From IMG/VR virus record IMGVR_UViG_3300009702_000064, positions 1 through 29,045 of that record: 29,045 nucleotides of DNA; one strand, given 5' to 3'. Positions within the stretch are counted from its first letter, which is position 1; each line of letters opens with the position of its first letter. The notes under the pieces were generated by a model. That model had not been told where the DNA came from, made no database searches, and worked only from the letters and a program-made list of their open reading frames with translations. The DNA comes from a virus. The position numbers and the translations under genes were made by a program. Shown here one piece after another: positions 6,417 through 14,286 of this stretch.

Positions 6417-6649
6417 TGTCAGATAATTGCCGACCATTGCGCATGGCTTTATTAGCCCCGGCAAGTCTTAGCGAAAAACAGACTAATGCTGCTAAAACTC
6501 ATTTGCGTAGCCTACCCTGCGATACAGTTATAAAACTATTTGATGCTGGCGCTATATGCGTTATTTGTTGGGCCAAAATATTTGAGGCGCCCAATAATAA
6601 GCCACGCTTTTGCATAGAATGCGCTAGGAATCAGGTAGAATCATGCTAA
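6416..6649 (+). CDS. Small CxxC-CxxC zinc-finger protein between terminase genes
   Basis: A 77-residue protein with C48-x2-C51 (CVIC) and C66-x2-C69 (CIEC) separated by 14 residues, the spacing of a compact zinc finger. A further Cys lies at the extreme C-terminus. The N-terminal half (RPLRMALLAPASLSEKQTNA) shows no known motif. It starts at TAATG on the stop of the small terminase and overlaps the large terminase by seven bases, so the three are translationally coupled. It may assist packaging, but I recognise no family. Confidence 0.6.
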   Translation: MSDNCRPLRMALLAPASLSEKQTNAAKTHLRSLPCDTVIKLFDAGAICVICWAKIFEAPNNKPRFCIECARNQVESC

Positions 6650-8139
6650 GCGCTGAGGAACAAGCAGAACTTGATTTGCTTGAATCAGAAGGTGATTTGT
6701 TCCATGCAGAACAGTCTGCAATATTGGAAGCTAGAAAAGGCCTATTAGCTTTTACGCGCTATACAAAAACAGATTATGAAGTGAATTGGCATCATGAAGT
6801 GCTATGTGCATATCTCGATGCTTTTGCACGCGGCGATATTCTTAGGCTCATGGTCTTTATGCCTCCTAGGCATGGAAAAAGTGAGCTTGTTAGTCGGCGC
6901 TTGCCAGCCTATATGCTAGGACGAAATCCAAACGAACAAATCGTATTGTCTTCATATTCGGCGAGTCTTGCATCATCCATGTGTCTTGATGTTCAGACAA
7001 TTATGGACAATGAGAGATATTCTCTTGTCTTTCCAGAATCAAAGATACTCCAAAAAGGCATGGAATTTAATGGCCGGACACCGAGAAGAACAGCCGATTT
7101 CTTTGAATTAGTTAGGCGAGATTTTGTCGGTTATATGAAGACAATCGGCGTTGGTGGCGGTTTGACTGGCTTTGGCTTTACTAAGGCTATCATCGATGAT
7201 CCGATAAAAAACAGAGAAGAAGCTGACAGTGTCACTCACCGAGAAAATTTATGGAAATGGTACACGTCTGTTCTTCGCACAAGAATGAATAGCCCCAAAT
7301 CCGGTATTTGCTTGACTCTAACTAGATGGCATGAGGATGGCCTGGAAGGGCGCTTGCTTGAACAGATGAAAAATTTACCGGATGCAGATAATTGGGTAAT
7401 TCTAGACCTTCCAGCGTTAATAGATCATGGCAATAAGTATTTTCCTAGAAACGTCAATGATAAGCGAGCGGATATGGAGCCGCTATGGGCAAGCAAATAT
7501 GACTTGCCTTTTCTGATGTCGCAGCGCGCAGCAAGCTCAAGAGATTGGGCGGCTTTGTTCCAGCAATTGCCTTATACTGAGGGCGGTACGATTGCTAAGC
7601 GCGAATGGTGGAAATATTATGATTCGTTGCCAAAATATGCAGACCAATGGCTGATTAGCGTCGATTGTACTTTCAAAAATCTCGATACATCAGATTATGT
7701 AGCTATCCAGACATGGTGCCGTAAGGGTGCCGATAAATTTCTTGTGGATCAATTCCGTTCGAAGCTGTCTTTCACGGAGACGGTGAAAGCAATTCTTAGA
7801 ATGAAGTCCAAATATCCCAAGGCCAGAACCATATTGATCGAAGATAAAGCCAACGGCTCGGCAGTTATCGATGTTCTCAAAAATAAGGTATCGGGAGTAG
7901 TACCCTATGATCCAAGGGCTAGCAAGGTGGCCCGGGCACAGGCATCAGCGCCGCAAATCGAAAGCGGGAATGTTTATTTGCCTAGACCAGAAAATTCCTT
8001 TTGGATCAATGATTATATTGACGAATGGGCTAAATTTCCTCAGGGTAAGAATGATGATCAGGTGGACTGCACAACACAAGCGCTCCTGCGCATGGAACAA
8101 AATGAAGGGCTCGGTTTTAGAGCTTTATCTGAGTTGTGA
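6643..8139 (+). CDS. terL: Terminase large subunit (ATPase and nuclease)
   Basis: A 498-residue motor that packages DNA into the prohead and cuts the concatemer. Walker A is PPRHGKSE at 74-81, Walker B is AIIDDP at 182-187, and the coupling motif is TLTRWHEDG at 225-233. The C-terminal RNase H-fold nuclease shows its acidic residues in order: D341 (LISVDCTFKN), E400/D401 (ILIEDKANG) and D471/D472 with D475 (GKNDDQVD). Length is normal for the family. AGG lies before the ATG at 6643, and the stop shares TGATG with the next gene. All catalytic residues are present, so it should be active. Very high confidence. Confidence 0.96.
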   Translation: MLSAEEQAELDLLESEGDLFHAEQSAILEARKGLLAFTRYTKTDYEVNWHHEVLCAYLDAFARGDILRLMVFMPPRHGKSELVSRRLPAYMLGRNPNEQIVLSSYSASLASSMCLDVQTIMDNERYSLVFPESKILQKGMEFNGRTPRRTADFFELVRRDFVGYMKTIGVGGGLTGFGFTKAIIDDPIKNREEADSVTHRENLWKWYTSVLRTRMNSPKSGICLTLTRWHEDGLEGRLLEQMKNLPDADNWVILDLPALIDHGNKYFPRNVNDKRADMEPLWASKYDLPFLMSQRAASSRDWAALFQQLPYTEGGTIAKREWWKYYDSLPKYADQWLISVDCTFKNLDTSDYVAIQTWCRKGADKFLVDQFRSKLSFTETVKAILRMKSKYPKARTILIEDKANGSAVIDVLKNKVSGVVPYDPRASKVARAQASAPQIESGNVYLPRPENSFWINDYIDEWAKFPQGKNDDQVDCTTQALLRMEQNEGLGFRALSEL

Positions 8140-8363
8140 TGCTTTTGTATGAGCATATAGAAAATGGACTTCTATATATAAAAATAAGCGAATGCTTATT
8201 TAAGTGTCCAGATACTCTAGAATGGATTCAGGGTATTCTCTATATGGCCGATGCTGATAAATCGAAGCCACGCAAGCTATATACTCGTTCAAAAGCTAGT
8301 TTTGATGCCCGTTTTAGGCCGATCATTTTTACCCGGGATAAGAAAGGCAAAATAAATGGGTAG
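8139..8363 (+). CDS. Small hypothetical protein between terminase and portal
   Basis: A 74-residue protein starting at the ATG of the TGATG junction with the large terminase and overlapping the portal start by eight bases. The N-terminal half alternates hydrophobic and polar residues (LLYEHIENGLLYIKISECLF), suggesting beta strands. There are two cysteines (SECLFKCPD), and the C-terminus is basic (KPRKLYTRSKASFDARFRP). No motif identifies a family. The tight coupling on both sides argues that it is truly translated, perhaps as a head-assembly accessory. Confidence 0.5.
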   Translation: MLLYEHIENGLLYIKISECLFKCPDTLEWIQGILYMADADKSKPRKLYTRSKASFDARFRPIIFTRDKKGKING

Positions 8364-10041
8364 CCTAACTAAGAAAGTACGCCAAGCACTTCGACTTGAT
8401 GGCTGGCAAAATATTCTTACCGGGCTCGGTAGATCAAGCCTTGATAAACGGCTTGGAGCGACGGCAATTTATGAGCTTATGCAAGAGCTTGAGATTGAAA
8501 ACCTATACGCAGCCGATGAAATGGCGCAGAAAATTGTCAATAAGCTACCAGAAGACATGATGCGCGAGGGATTCCACCTGGCGTCTTCTGATGCTGATGA
8601 TTCAGCATTGAATGAAGCTATTGATATCTATAAAGGACTAACTGTAACAGATAATTCCAATAAATATTTAGATGGGCTCCAATGGGGACGTCTCTATGGC
8701 GGTGCCGTTTTGGTCATAGGTGCGCGCGATAATGTTATTGATTTGACTAAACCGTTAGATGCGAGACGAATCCAAGAAATTGAATATTTAACTCTCTTGA
8801 ATAGATTCGAACTTCATCCAAGGCTCATAAATGTCGATGCGAGAAGTAAAAATTTTGGCCTGCCCGAGACTTATCTGATTACCCCTAGGATGACTACTAA
8901 TGGTTTTCAATCAAATGATCTAGCTGGTGCTGAGATTCATGCAAGTAGGCTGATTCGATTTGACGGAATAAAGCTCCCGCGCCAGATGTTCATACGAAAT
9001 TACTATTGGCATGATTCCATTCTGAACGCATTACGCGATGACATTAGAGATTTCCAAGGCTCTTATGAATCGGCATCAGCCCTCATGGTAGATTTTTCAC
9101 AAGCTGTTTATAAGATCAAAGGTCTTGCCGATATCGTCTCGGCGCCGGATGGCTTGAACGTATTGCAGCGTAGAATACAAGCTTTGGAAATGGCCCGCAG
9201 CGTGCTACGCGCTAGCCTAATTGATGCTGATGGCGAAGATTTTGAGCGCAAGAGCACAAGTCTTGCTGGTCTTCCCGATACGCTCGATAGACTCTCTCGC
9301 CGATTTACTGCCAGTACTGAATATCCGCATACCATTTTGCTTGGCGATTCACCCAGTGGATTAGGGGCTACTGGCGAATCAGAAAAGAAAACTTATTATG
9401 ATTTGGTTCGCAGCCGGCAGCTTATGGTCCTAAAGCCTAGGCTCCGTAGTCTTTTCGATATCATTTTTACTATGCCCTCTGGCCCTACGCGAGGAGTATT
9501 ACCAAATTATGATATTGATTTTGAACCGATCGAGCATTTGACGCGCAAAGAAGAACTTGAGGCGCGGGCTAATCAGGCAAAAGCTGATGAAATCTATCTC
9601 AATACTGGCGTACTTGATCCTAGCGAGGTAGCCGCCAGCCGTTTTGGTTCAGGCGCTTATTCCTACCAGACAGAGATAGACTTAGAGCTTAGGGATTTAG
9701 GGAGCTTCCAGCCCTTGGCCGTCCCCCCCAGCATCCCGACGCGGACCGATGCTTTTATGGAGACACATATCCATACCACTGAAACTGGACTCACCGGGGA
9801 GCCAATCAATGCCGGATTGAATAGCAAAGGGCAAGAACTTCATTATCATATGACCGAATATGGGCCTACCGAGCCAAATGCTGATACTGAGGCCCACATC
9901 CATATGATCAAGACTCCTTCGGAAGTATTAGAGACGGGCCCTAGCTTTATTTACCAAAAGCGTGTGGCTGACAACCCCCCTGGTGACCGTGGCCAAATGC
10001 GAGGCAGAAGCAAAAGCACTTCTCAAATTAGGGTTCCCTGA
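8356..10041 (+). CDS. Portal protein (DUF1073 type) with His-rich tail
   Basis: A 561-residue protein forming the dodecameric channel at the capsid vertex. The body (residues 1 to about 440) follows the DUF1073 portal family (the Pfam family now labelled Acb1-like): LDGWQNILTGLG near the start, LQWGRLYGGAVLVIG, the stretch SASALMVDFSQAVYKIKGL and, later, LGDSPSGLGATGESEKKTYYD. The C-terminal extension is unusual. Three HxH motifs lie at 471-473, 496-498 and 514-516, spaced by Gly/Thr/Glu-rich loops, as in small metal-binding repeats. The gene is overlapped by the upstream small gene and shares TGATG with the head morphogenesis gene. The portal call is secure from family pattern and position; the role of the tail is unknown. 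Confidence 0.88.
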   Translation: MGSLTKKVRQALRLDGWQNILTGLGRSSLDKRLGATAIYELMQELEIENLYAADEMAQKIVNKLPEDMMREGFHLASSDADDSALNEAIDIYKGLTVTDNSNKYLDGLQWGRLYGGAVLVIGARDNVIDLTKPLDARRIQEIEYLTLLNRFELHPRLINVDARSKNFGLPETYLITPRMTTNGFQSNDLAGAEIHASRLIRFDGIKLPRQMFIRNYYWHDSILNALRDDIRDFQGSYESASALMVDFSQAVYKIKGLADIVSAPDGLNVLQRRIQALEMARSVLRASLIDADGEDFERKSTSLAGLPDTLDRLSRRFTASTEYPHTILLGDSPSGLGATGESEKKTYYDLVRSRQLMVLKPRLRSLFDIIFTMPSGPTRGVLPNYDIDFEPIEHLTRKEELEARANQAKADEIYLNTGVLDPSEVAASRFGSGAYSYQTEIDLELRDLGSFQPLAVPPSIPTRTDAFMETHIHTTETGLTGEPINAGLNSKGQELHYHMTEYGPTEPNADTEAHIHMIKTPSEVLETGPSFIYQKRVADNPPGDRGQMRGRSKSTSQIRVP

Positions 10042-10931
10042 TGCCTTTTGGCTTTTTAGTCTCAAAGACTCAGCCCCAAATTGCAATGGCGCTTGCTAAG
10101 AGGAAAGCTTGGCTATCGGCGCGGGGGCTCTCTTTCAAGATAAAAATCCCCAGATTTTTACATCCTGTAGGAATTGAGCGAGAATATTATAGAGACCTAT
10201 CCAAAAGATTCTCTTTACTCAATTCGCTTGTCCAATTGCGGCTCATTAATCGACTCCCAGAACTTCTAAGAACAGCACAGAACGAGATTTCCCCATTTCG
10301 GCTAGATGCCTTTTCAGATGATCTAAAAACTTTACTCGATGGAATTTTGGTTGTTTTTGGCAGAGATTTCACAGAAGATGAAAGAAAAAGAATAGCGAAA
10401 CAACAAGCAAGACAAGCAGCGGAATTTAATAGGACTCAGAATGATAAAGCTTTTGGCCGGACACTTGAGGTAAATGTATTTCGTAATGAGCCCCAATTAT
10501 CCAAAGTTTTTGAATCCTTTGCCGCAGAAAATGCTGCACTAATCAAATCCTTGTCAGAACGGCATATTGATGCAATTAGAGCCATTGTGCTTAGATCGGT
10601 CCGTACTGGGCTTCCAGCTAAAGAAGTCGAGAAGCTTATCCGAAAGCGAATTGGAAAGACCGATGCAAATTTGAAGCTTATTGCTCGCGACCAAATATCT
10701 AAGCTAAATGGCCAGCTAACTAGGATTCGACAGCAAGAAGTTGGGGTAACCCGATATATTTGGAGAACGTCACTCGATGAAAGAGTCCGATTTACGCATC
10801 GAGTTAAAGAAGGGAAGACGTTTTCATGGGATAAGCCGCCAATTGATACGGGCCATCCAGGCGAGGATTTCCAGTGTCGATGTTATGCAGAGCCAATTTT
10901 AGAGGACTTACTTAGCGATGAAAACAGCTAA
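10041..10931 (+). CDS. Minor head protein (SPP1 gp7 / Mu gpF family)
   Basis: A 296-residue head morphogenesis protein. The family signature lies in the C-terminal third: RDQISKLNGQLTRIRQQEVG, then YIWRTSLDERVRFTHRVKEG, FSWDKPPIDTGHPGEDF and the closing CRCYAEP motif with two cysteines. Members bind the portal and the inner capsid and may be ejected with DNA. The N-terminal two thirds are helical and basic, with a likely coiled coil at about 115-140. The start ATG overlaps the portal stop by one base, and the end overlaps the protease gene by 14 bases. Order portal then gp7-like then protease matches many contractile-tail phages. Confidence 0.88.
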   Translation: MPFGFLVSKTQPQIAMALAKRKAWLSARGLSFKIKIPRFLHPVGIEREYYRDLSKRFSLLNSLVQLRLINRLPELLRTAQNEISPFRLDAFSDDLKTLLDGILVVFGRDFTEDERKRIAKQQARQAAEFNRTQNDKAFGRTLEVNVFRNEPQLSKVFESFAAENAALIKSLSERHIDAIRAIVLRSVRTGLPAKEVEKLIRKRIGKTDANLKLIARDQISKLNGQLTRIRQQEVGVTRYIWRTSLDERVRFTHRVKEGKTFSWDKPPIDTGHPGEDFQCRCYAEPILEDLLSDENS

Positions 10932-12123
10932 TAGGTTTCATACATATAAGAATGATGCAAAAGCAGAGCGTACTGATAATGGCTTTTTGCGCGTGCCAGT
11001 TTTTGCTACTAGAGCCGGTATTTTTAATTATCGGCTACCGGATGGCACCGTTCGCCGCGAGCTTCGGCATCCTGATGATGTTTTTAAAGCCGACTCCATG
11101 GATACCTTGCGAAGTGTTCCTTTCACAAATAGACATCCGAGTGAGCTTGTTGACGCAAAAAACGTCAAGCAATTCATGGTTGGTGTAGTCAGTGATAAGG
11201 TGACCCGCGAAGATGTCTATATTGCCGCTGATGCTATCATCATGGATGAACAAGCAATTAAAGATGTTGAAAAAGGTGGCATTCGAGAAGTATCCTGCGG
11301 ATACAAATGCGACGTTTTAGATGAGCCCGGTGAATGGAATGGACAACCCTATGACGCTCGCCAGTCTAATATTAGATACAACCACCTTGCGATGGTTCCA
11401 CGCGGACGGGCTGGTAGGTCCGTCCGCTTGCGTATTGATTCAGAAGATGCGGAATTGGTTAGGGACGGTGAGCCGCCCATTGACCGAGATAGTAAACCTA
11501 ATGGAGGTAGGACGATGACCAAGGTGCGAGTTGATGGCGTCGAATACGAGGCCAGCGAAACCTTGGCGGCGGCAATCACAAGGTCTCTGGAAAAAAGGGA
11601 TAGTGACCTAGCCACTGCCAAATCGAAGCTAGAATCGGCCAAGGCTGATTCTAAAAAAGAAATTGACGAAGTCCAAGCCAAGTATGACCAGGCTAGCGAA
11701 GAACTTAAAAAGGTCCGTAAGGATACCGAAAATGCTCCGAGCATTAAGGAACTTACAAAGGCCCGCGTCAATCTTGTGCTATCCGCTAAGCCGCATTTGG
11801 ATGATGACACAGTGGCCAAGCTTGATGACATGGATGATCGGGATATCAAGATTGCCGTTATTAAAGCGACATCAGAGAAATTCGATGCTGAGGGAAAAAG
11901 TGACGATTATGTCACCGCTCGTTTCGATGCCATTATCGAAGCATCGCCTAAAGATAATAAAACGGCCCCATTGACTACTGCAATTGCAGATAAAGCAAAA
12001 GCTGATGCTGACAATGCTGGTACCATCAAGACCTATGAGGATACTCGAAACGATCATATGGAACAGTCACGTAAAGCGCATATGCAGCCGCTTTCTGTGT
12101 CCGTTCGCCAAGCGGGAGGGTAA
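10918..12123 (+). CDS. DUF2213 prohead protease fused to scaffold
   Basis: A 401-residue two-part protein. Residues 1 to about 175 match the DUF2213 family of predicted capsid maturation proteases: FTNRHPSELVDAKNVKQF near 69-86, GGIREVSCGYKCDVLDEP near 120-137 and RYNHLAMVPRGRAG near 153-166. His73, Ser126 and His156 are candidate catalytic residues (inference). After a linker, residues 200-401 form a highly charged helical region with coiled-coil repeats (about 215-275), ending in a Gln/Gly-rich tail, as expected for a scaffold that is cleaved and expelled. An internal start at codon 200 would make the scaffold alone. The arrangement resembles nested protease/scaffold genes such as lambda C and Nu3. 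Confidence 0.85.
   Translation: MKTANRFHTYKNDAKAERTDNGFLRVPVFATRAGIFNYRLPDGTVRRELRHPDDVFKADSMDTLRSVPFTNRHPSELVDAKNVKQFMVGVVSDKVTREDVYIAADAIIMDEQAIKDVEKGGIREVSCGYKCDVLDEPGEWNGQPYDARQSNIRYNHLAMVPRGRAGRSVRLRIDSEDAELVRDGEPPIDRDSKPNGGRTMTKVRVDGVEYEASETLAAAITRSLEKRDSDLATAKSKLESAKADSKKEIDEVQAKYDQASEELKKVRKDTENAPSIKELTKARVNLVLSAKPHLDDDTVAKLDDMDDRDIKIAVIKATSEKFDAEGKSDDYVTARFDAIIEASPKDNKTAPLTTAIADKAKADADNAGTIKTYEDTRNDHMEQSRKAHMQPLSVSVRQAGG
11503..11517 (+). promoter_or_regulatory. Internal ribosome binding site and in-frame start for scaffold
   Basis: GGAGG at 11503-11507 lies seven bases before an ATG at 11515, which is in the protease reading frame (codon 200). Strength and spacing are as good as for any gene start in the window. 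The position is exactly at the boundary between the protease domain and the charged scaffold region. Confidence 0.7.
11515..12123 (+). CDS. Nested scaffold protein (internal start in protease gene)
   Basis: A predicted 202-residue product of the internal start, beginning MTKVRVDGVEYEASE. It is almost entirely charged helix, with heptad-like repeats (LEKRDSDLATAKSKLESAKA) and a Lys/Asp/Ala-rich C-terminal half. Scaffolds must be made in large excess over protease, and a nested gene solves that by adding a second start with a strong ribosome binding site. This is established for lambda Nu3; for this phage it is inferred from the sequence. Confidence 0.6.
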   Translation: MTKVRVDGVEYEASETLAAAITRSLEKRDSDLATAKSKLESAKADSKKEIDEVQAKYDQASEELKKVRKDTENAPSIKELTKARVNLVLSAKPHLDDDTVAKLDDMDDRDIKIAVIKATSEKFDAEGKSDDYVTARFDAIIEASPKDNKTAPLTTAIADKAKADADNAGTIKTYEDTRNDHMEQSRKAHMQPLSVSVRQAGG

Positions 12124-12129
12124 TTAATT

Positions 12130-12633
12130 ATGTCTCAGACAACGGCACCAGCTATTAACATGAGTAAAGGATTTGCCGGGCTACTCGGTGATTCCAGTGA
12201 TAATCATGCCCGCACCGGCTTTAATGCTGGTGTGCTTTATCTTGGCCGCCTTGTTAGCCTTGATACAGCCAGTGGCGAAGACGGGGTTAAGCATCCGGCA
12301 GCTGCCGGCGATATCACCACGGCTACCGTCGCGGGAGTTGTTGGCCATAGCCATGCTTTCGAAAGCACACCTGGTGACGGTCTTAACCCGGCTTGGCCCG
12401 CGAAATCGGCCGTTCCAGTAGTCGATAAAGGTTATATTTGGGTTGTAGTCGAGGAAGCTGTTAGTCGTGGCGCTGATGCTTTTGCGCGTCACACTGTTAA
12501 TGGTGGACTTGATCAGCTTGGAGCTTTCCGAAGCGATGCAGATACGGCTAATGCTGTAGCTGTTCCAAATGCTCGGTTTGAATCGTCCACAACTGGCGCA
12601 GGCATTGCCTTGCTCGCTATCAACATGCCGTAA
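12130..12633 (+). CDS. Capsid decoration (cement-type) protein
   Basis: A 167-residue protein with the pattern of phage structural cement proteins of the Gp24-like/head-decoration kind. After a short N-terminal arm it has MSKGFAGLLGDSSDNHARTG, a beta-rich core (GVLYLGRLVSLDTA, TATVAGVVGHSHAFES, YIWVVVEEAVSRGADAFAR) and the C-terminal ALLAINMP. Such trimers or monomers bind the outer capsid and stabilise it. GGGAGGG lies 9 bases before the start, consistent with strong expression, and the gene sits directly before the major capsid gene. Family is assigned by pattern memory and position; the role is well supported, the exact family less so. Confidence 0.68.
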   Translation: MSQTTAPAINMSKGFAGLLGDSSDNHARTGFNAGVLYLGRLVSLDTASGEDGVKHPAAAGDITTATVAGVVGHSHAFESTPGDGLNPAWPAKSAVPVVDKGYIWVVVEEAVSRGADAFARHTVNGGLDQLGAFRSDADTANAVAVPNARFESSTTGAGIALLAINMP

Positions 12634-12659
12634 GTGACGGCGATAAAGGAAGGGATGCC

Positions 12660-13594
12660 ATGAAACGCGATTATGTCCATCTGGATTCAGACCAGACAAT
12701 TTTTTTCGAGAAGCAATTGGCCTTCTAAAGGCCCGTTCCTTCGATATTAAATTTGCTGCGCTTAAAGCCCGCAGCCTACTTCCGGTATCTTTCGAAGCCG
12801 GACCCGGCGCCGAATCGATTGTTTATGAGCAATTCGATCAAGTTGGTATGGCTCGAATCATTGCCAACTATGCCAAAGATTTGCCGCGAGCTGATGTCAA
12901 GGGCAAAGAATTTACTAGCCCTGTGAAGTCTCTAGGCGCTTCTTATGGTTTTAATGTCCAAGAAATTCGTGCAGCCGCTATGAGCAATAAGCCGCTCCGC
13001 CAGCGTAAGGCTAATGCTGCTCGTCGCGCTGTTTTGCAGCAAGAAAATAGCATTGCTTATTTCGGTGATTCGTCTTATGGGCTAGGCGGATTTTTTACCA
13101 ATGCCAATATTCCGAATGTTGCGCTTCCGGCTGATGGCGCTGGCTCGGCTACTACGTTAGCAAGTAAGACTGCGCAGCAAATGGTTCGGGATCTCAATAG
13201 TATTTCCAATACTGTTGTGACCCAATCCAAAGGTGTTCATAACCCGAATACTATGCTTCTGCCTTTGGCTCAATTCACGTTGGTTAATTCGACTCCGCGA
13301 AGTGACCAAAGTGACCTTACCGTTTTGAGGTATTATCTTCAAAATAACGGTTTTGTCACCGATGCCGAATGGGTCAATGAGCTTGCAGCTGCTAACTCGT
13401 CTGGAAATCTCGCAAGCGATACGGCATTTTGCTATGAGCGCAGCGAAGATGTCCTTACCCTTGAGGTTCCTCAAGAATATGAGGAATTCCCGCCCCAAGA
13501 GGAGGGACTTGAAATGATTATCAACGCCCACCAGCGCATCGGCGGTGTTTTGATTTATTACCCATTGGCCATCACTAAGTCGGATGATGTCTAA
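12660..13594 (+). CDS. Major capsid protein (DUF2184 type), split by a -1 frame change
   Basis: The shell protein. The main frame (295 codons before the stop at 13594) holds the family's hallmark stretches: KARSLLPVSFEAGPGAES, GMARIIANYAKDLPRADVKG, SYGFNVQEIRAAAM, and later YERSEDVLTLEVPQEYEEFP with HQRIGGVLIYYPLAITKSDD. It has no ATG, GTG or TTG before 12848, and starting there would lose about 63 conserved residues. A proper start with AAGGAAGGG lies at 12660 but in another frame: MKRDYVHLDSDQTIFF, then a stop at 12726. A -1 shift at T TTT TTC (12701-12707) joins them into a 311-residue protein of normal length. Whether this is programmed frameshifting or a missing T in a run of seven cannot be decided here. 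Confidence 0.88.
12701..12733 (+). promoter_or_regulatory. Possible -1 frameshift site in the capsid gene
   Basis: The heptamer T TTT TTC (12701-12707) is correctly phased with the upstream frame for tandem slippage. Eleven bases later GGCCTT (12719-12724) pairs with AAGGCC (12728-12733) around a 3-base loop, and the upstream-frame stop TAA (12726-12728) lies in this hairpin. The spacer is longer than usual, so an assembly error at the seven-T run is an equal alternative. Confidence 0.4.
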
Positions 13595-13621
13595 AAGCAT
13601 TTGCCGGAAAGGAAAGCGGAT

Positions 13622-13852
13622 ATGGGCAAAGTATTGGTAAAAAATGCAGGGTCCATGCTTCATACCCCTCATGGGGTTTTGGAGCATGGTCCTAATGAAA
13701 TTGATTCAGAAAAATGGGATGCCATGCAAAAGGTGCCGGGCGTAGCCCGTCGCCTTGAAAATGGGGAATTGAAAACGAAAGCTGAAAAAGAAGATAGGGG
13801 CAAGGTAAAGGCTAAAGAAGTAGCCCCCGATCGCACTAGCTTCACAAAGTAA
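13622..13852 (+). CDS. Small head-region protein, unknown
   Basis: A 76-residue protein. The ATG at 13622 is preferred to the in-frame TTG at 13601 because GGAAAGG and AAAGCGG lie just upstream. It begins with strands (GKVLVKNAGSMLHTPHGVLE), followed by an acidic turn and a very basic C-terminus (KTKAEKEDRGKVKAKEV). Proteins of this size with a VKNAG-type start are common just after capsid genes, but their function is not known to me. It may be a minor decoration or connector component. Confidence 0.5.
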   Translation: MGKVLVKNAGSMLHTPHGVLEHGPNEIDSEKWDAMQKVPGVARRLENGELKTKAEKEDRGKVKAKEVAPDRTSFTK

Positions 13853-13870
13853 TCATCAAAGGGTCCGCGC

Positions 13871-14275
13871 ATGCTAATTGAATATAGACTACAGAATATG
13901 CTCACCATTCCTTTGCAAAGCAAAGATGGTGTTCCGATGACCGCAATGTATTTAACTCCTGGTGTCAATGAAGTGGCTAAAGGAGATTGGGAACAAGCAC
14001 TTAGGCTTTTTCCAAGAGTCAAAAAGCTAATGGCGGCTAATGATATTGCTGTACTTTCCGAAAAAGAAGGCAATGACGATGCAACAGCCCTTAGCGATTT
14101 GACCACAAAAGATGCCAAATTGATCGTTGCAAAAACAGTCAATCCAATTCTTCTAGAAGAATGGAAAAGTGCAGAATCGCGTCCCGGTATTCTTTCAGCC
14201 ATCAATGCTAAGATTGGCGAAATTGAAAAAGCTACCGTGCGCCAAAAGGATAATAGGCAAGCTGTTAATGCTTAA
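13871..14275 (+). CDS. Hypothetical head/connector-region protein
   Basis: A 134-residue protein starting after the leader AAAGGGTCCGCGC, which serves as its ribosome binding site. The first 50 residues look beta-rich (YRLQNMLTIPLQSKDGVPM, TAMYLTPGVNEVA), followed by a helical, mixed-charge region and a C-terminal helix (AINAKIGEIEKATVRQKDNR). No catalytic motif is seen. It lies between capsid and the DUF4054-type connector, a position where such phages carry small structural or assembly proteins. Function unknown. Confidence 0.5.
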   Translation: MLIEYRLQNMLTIPLQSKDGVPMTAMYLTPGVNEVAKGDWEQALRLFPRVKKLMAANDIAVLSEKEGNDDATALSDLTTKDAKLIVAKTVNPILLEEWKSAESRPGILSAINAKIGEIEKATVRQKDNRQAVNA

Positions 14276-14286
14276 GGGGTAGGGCC

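Noticed and set aside
8356-10041. Anti-CBASS nuclease function suggested by the family label of the portal
   Set aside because: The protein has the full portal-type body and gene order. The HxT-like sites are in a separate tail and too close together for the two-histidine phosphoesterase fold.
11349-11849. 166-codon minus-strand frame opposite the protease/scaffold gene
   Set aside because: Ser/Leu/Arg-rich shadow of the Lys/Asp/Glu/Ala-rich coding strand; the plus-strand gene is well supported.
13157-14205. Two minus-strand frames of about 177 codons opposite capsid and the following genes
   Set aside because: They are antisense shadows of clearly coding plus-strand genes and lack ribosome binding sites.
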